The notes under the pieces: model-generated
The model's input: only the letters and a program-made list of their open reading frames with translations
The model's database searches: none
What the model was told of the DNA's origin: nothing
Made by a program: the position numbers and the translations under genes
From: Plectrocnemia conspersa
Taxonomy: Eukaryota > Arthropoda > Insecta > Trichoptera > Polycentropodidae
Length of the DNA: 64,000 bases
Reading direction: 5' to 3'
Assembly: GCA_009617715.1 (NCBI GenBank)
Contig: VTFK01000028.1
Span: forward strand, 248,001-312,000
Shown here: positions 60,424-64,000 of the stretch, piece after piece
Numbering within the stretch: the stretch's first letter is position 1
Layout of the letters: every line of letters begins with the position of its first letter

Positions 60424-62130
60424 CTGCAATTGATAAAATTAACGATAAAAAAACAGGAAATAATAAATATCAACGCAGTTTTATGAGTTATAATATCTAC
60501 TAGACTAAGTTTGCTTTGCTCTTTTCAAATAAATACACTTGTAGGTTCACATATTTTATCGAAAAATATGATAAGAATATTTGAATCTGCGTCTTGCACC
60601 CACGTAAAAATATCTTTAGCTATTTCTAATAAAATATGGTCTTCAAATGCCTTTGCTTTTAAAAAAATCGTTTAATTGCTTTGCCTAACATCAAACATAA
60701 GACTACATTTTTTCATCAAATGTAAAAAATATATACCCTGCCAAAATTTACTACTAGACTACTTAAAATAATTATCCTTGAATTTCAATGTAGTTTCTTA
60801 GATTAGGTATAGTGAAAAATAATACCGTTTTTCTGATGATCATTTTCAACAGTGTGCTGTGCTTGTCGAGTTTTTACCATGTTTTTTTGTGTTGTATCTC
60901 TAAACATCTAACGTGTATTTTAACATTTTTCAATGGAGAAGATTTATTCCGAGTTAATAATTTATTCGCAATTTCATACTGTATCATTTTAAAATTAAAA
61001 AAAAATAGCAGTTTAAAAATGTATAAGAAATGACAAACTGGAAATTTTGATCTGAAGAATAGTTCTGGAAGTGAAAAACCAAAATAAGTGGATGAAGATT
61101 AGGAAAAACTTAAGAATACAAAATCTGTGATGATCAATCTGAACTATAATTATATACTAATCACTAATTCAAATATACCAGACATGATATATATTATTTT
61201 GCATTTTTTAAATTGAGATTTAATTTCATTATTTTTATGACTAACAATTATGTCTATATCTGACAGTTTTACGAGTGAGACAAAATTTTTACCATTATGA
61301 AACCATCCAACTTTGTCATTGGTTATGAAGGCATTCAGGGGTTTAAAACATTTGTGTACTAAACAAATGATACGATTTTCGAAATCAACTTTCCTGATAT
61401 TGAATGACACTAGTGTTAATTGCTATTAACGTTGTAATTGTAAATTATGCATAAGTGCGTCATGGGCTGTAACGTATTAATATGGAATGTATTAATATAT
61501 ATTTATGTGTTTGGTACACGTTTGACGTACTTACAAATTGCTGATAATAAATTTTTAAATTATACCAAGTATCAAGTAGGTGAAGTGATTTGCATATTTG
61601 TATCGATTAACTCTAATTATAACCTTCAAATTATATACGAGCGTCGGGAAAGTATTATTTTGTTATAAAATGCTGAAAATTTCCATTCAACTTTGTATGT
61701 AACGTCACTTTTTATGTTTAAATTATAAAATAAAAATGTTTTTATTGTAAGAAACTTAATGGCGTTATCTAATCTCGTACATTATTTTTAATGTTTTACG
61801 CAAATATAAATTCTAATCTTAATAGCGTTAAATAATGTAATACATCAAAATCAGCGCCGTTTTTTTTAGTGACAAAAACTCAACTGTGCGTATATTTTGA
61901 CGTTATTTATTATAATATATAATACATGCAAATACATTATCAAAAATTGTCATATTAATATTATTAGTTTATAGGTTGATATTTTTTATCGATTAGATAT
62001 AGTATATGAGAAAATCAATTCAAAATCGGCGCCATGTTTGATTTTAACGCTTGACAGTGCGTACATTCTCGCGTTATCTAATCCATAGCACATGGTTATT
62101 GATCTCATGTAAATGACGAATCGTGAACGG
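60424..62130. other. AT-rich DNA, probably the first intron of BTBD6
   Basis: No exon, RNA gene or clear repeat can be defended. Because the first listed BTBD6 exon needs an upstream partner, most of this stretch is presumably intron. Confidence 0.4.
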
Positions 62131-62139
62131 AGTTCTTAT

Positions 62140-62420
62140 TGTGTTCGGTATATGTGATGGAAAAGCTTTTCGCGAAAGTACCGACCCAAGACCCATTGCG
62201 CCGTCGAGTGCGCCGGGGGCGGCGCCTCCAGCGGCCGGCGCGATTTAATAGCTCCCCGCGCCTGCGACATCGTCTCTATGGAGCCGCCCACGCCTTTGCC
62301 CTCGCCTAGCGCCGAGCGCGAGGATCGACCAACGCGCTGACGACTAGGAACAACCGCGGCGACGCAGTTACTATTTTTACGCTCGCAATGTATTGACACA
62401 AAACACGAGTGCTGCCAGAG
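62140..62420 (-). promoter_or_regulatory. CpG-rich island, candidate BTBD6 promoter/first exon
   Basis: The most GC-rich block of the gene half (GCGCCGGGGGCGGCGCCTCC, GGCCGGCGCG) lies about 1.7 kb upstream of the first BTBD6 exon found. A minus-strand ATG at about 62,280 opens a frame across it, but no donor I can see leaves the single base needed to join exon 60,423-60,139 in phase. It may therefore be promoter and 5' UTR rather than coding. Confidence 0.4.
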
Positions 62421-62429
62421 TGCAACGGT

Positions 62430-64000
62430 GTGCCATCGATTTTTTACACGAATGACGCGGTTTGGTCTAAAGCAAAGCGTTTCTGAGCCTATACGATTAC
62501 AAATCACAAAAACTTATTATTATTAGAGGTAATAAAAAACAAATATTCCCTTTTATTTATAAACCCTTGTTAGTTTGCAATAAAAAAACGTTTAGTTTTT
62601 TAATTTCCAATCTAGTAATATTTGGCGTTACATTTGATATGGCTACTCAAATTTCGGAACAAATAGGACATTTACAATTTCATGATCGCGTTTTTAGTAC
62701 AATATTAAAATGTAAAATGGACCTATTAGTCATAAATATAATTTGCCCAGACCGAATATACTTTAAATAATAGATTTTAAAATCCGCTGATTTCCGCCGC
62801 CCATAACGTATGCAATTTGAGATAATTTAAAATACAAGCAGCAGATAAACTATTTATTTAAAAGAAGTATTTCACAGATAGGCCGCCCCTTTAAGTCAGG
62901 TGCATAAAAACTTTATAACTGACGGAATGGTTGCTATTTTACGGAATCCATTAGACGTTAATAAACTCGTTTTTATAAGTAGAACTTCGTGCAGATTCAA
63001 TTTACGCCCTCGTCAACTTGTTATGTATTTATTTATTGTTAGTCTTTCGTTGTAACACGACAGACGCATATTGTACGATAAGAATCGATATATTATACAC
63101 ACATACGAAGTAAATATCAGCATTCAGCAAAATATATTTTTTAAGAAAATACATTTTATGGCTCATAAAATCAGCATTTGTTAAACTGTTGTTTATTGTT
63201 TTTATATATTTAACTTAGCTTTTAGCTATTCGTGGATATATATATATATACATATTTTTAGCGCATTTAGTTTAAGAATCACACTACACGAACGGTCTTA
63301 CCATCGCGAAAATTCCGCCCTTAAGCAAGTGCCGCCCGTGGCGGTCCGCCCCCCTAGCTACGCCACCGGGTACTATCTCAAGAATCACAAGCTAAGTTTA
63401 ACTTTAATGCCATTAAATAATTTTATTCTTAACAAATAAGAGTATTTCTTTGTCAAATAATTCGTAATTTACAAATTACTCGTCCTATCATTGCCTGTTC
63501 CAGTAAATGTACTATAATATTTTACGAAGTCCTGTTACATTCAATTTGTCTCTCTACAATTTCATAATTGTAAAAAATGTTAGATGCTAATATAACCAAT
63601 ATAGTAAAAATTGAATTATGAAACAAATCGATAAGCCGATAAAATGATTGACTAATAAAGACAAAGATATGGTTTAATTAAGTTATTACTAATCCGGATA
63701 TGTATGTGTGTTTGTTACAAAATATTATGTCTCAGTATATCACAACATATTGGAATTCACAAAAATCTAACATGTATGACACTGATTATTTTTATTTGTA
63801 TTACATGTTAAAATTTATCAAACTTATGCAGGTATATTATATTAGAAATAGTGTCGAAGCCATCAGGCAATACTATTGATAATTTTAAACATGTGATTTA
63901 CTACATCTAATTTCACGCATCAGAGTTTTAAAAGCTTTTAAATGTATTGAATTAATGTTATCGTGATTCAATATCAAAATTTCATAATAATTTTAAGATA
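62430..64000. other. AT-rich end of window with repeat-like fragment
   Basis: No gene is supported. At about 63,315-63,372 a GC-rich piece (GTGCCGCCCGTGGCGGTCC, then CCCCCCTAGCTACGCCAC) and a related TAGGCCGCCCCTTTAAG near 62,878 look like eroded transposon ends. A short (TA)n run sits at 63,236-63,250. Confidence 0.4.

Noticed and set aside
62136..62507. 123-codon minus-strand frame as a complete gene
   Set aside because: It crosses a CpG island upstream of BTBD6, has no known domain, and its composition explains the lack of stops.
1..64000. CRISPR array, bacterial operon or viral genome segment
   Set aside because: No regularly spaced direct repeats, no ribosome-binding-site-led tandem genes and no capsid or integrase frames; all identified genes are spliced animal genes.
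55897..64000. Remaining BRF1 exons
   Set aside because: Searched by eye for the second cyclin fold motifs (such as the RRPSGLCGAAL-type stretch) on the plus strand; none present.

Overview
The window is AT-rich eukaryotic nuclear DNA, almost certainly from an insect or another arthropod. Its genes have short spliced exons with GT/AG borders and small introns. The proteins are animal housekeeping and developmental regulators, with a lute/BTBD6-type gene and an Ada2b with insect-like features. The repeats (jockey-, CR1/L2- and RTE-like LINEs, tRNA-derived SINEs, Tigger/pogo transposons, foldback MITEs) fit this. I cannot name the order or species. There is no sign of a bacterial operon, CRISPR array or virus.

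Positions 1-36,500 hold no gene I can recognise. The stretch is made of decayed mobile elements separated by AT-rich DNA and by a series of GC-richer islands (about 1.9-2.2, 7.4-7.8, 11.4-11.7, 13.3-13.7, 18.3-18.5, 19.6-19.9, 30.2-30.7, 32.4-33.0 and 35.1-35.4 kb). The islands look like conserved non-coding or regulatory sequence, but that is inference. The clearest elements are an inverted pair of CR1/L2-like LINE copies (5.2-7.3 and 9.3-10.1 kb), a broken jockey-like LINE (14.0-16.1 kb), a 1.76-kb Tigger transposon with TA target duplications (16.16-17.93 kb), a terminal-inverted-repeat element (20.5-21.5 kb) and a near-perfect foldback palindrome (25.0-25.25 kb).

Positions 36,500-64,000 are gene-dense. 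In order they hold CDK20 (+, five exons, complete, 328 aa), Ada2b/TADA2B (-, eleven exons, 485 aa), WDR37 (+, nine coding exons, 467 aa), the first three coding exons of BRF1 (+, 181 codons, then nothing recognisable) and a BTBD6/lute gene (-, five exons found, first coding exon not located). CDK20 and Ada2b converge. The BTBD6 gene lies on the opposite strand directly downstream of the BRF1 fragment, so either BRF1 is truncated or BTBD6 is nested inside a very long BRF1 intron. The genes are not a pathway cluster: they act in ciliary/cell-cycle signalling, SAGA chromatin modification, a WD-repeat scaffold, RNA polymerase III initiation and BTB-type substrate recognition.

The points most worth following up are an Ada2b exon that can be read in two frames and could produce two C-termini, the BRF1 fragment with the opposite-strand gene behind it, the almost intact Tigger transposase that lacks its DNA-binding domain, and several repeat families with two or more copies inside this one window.
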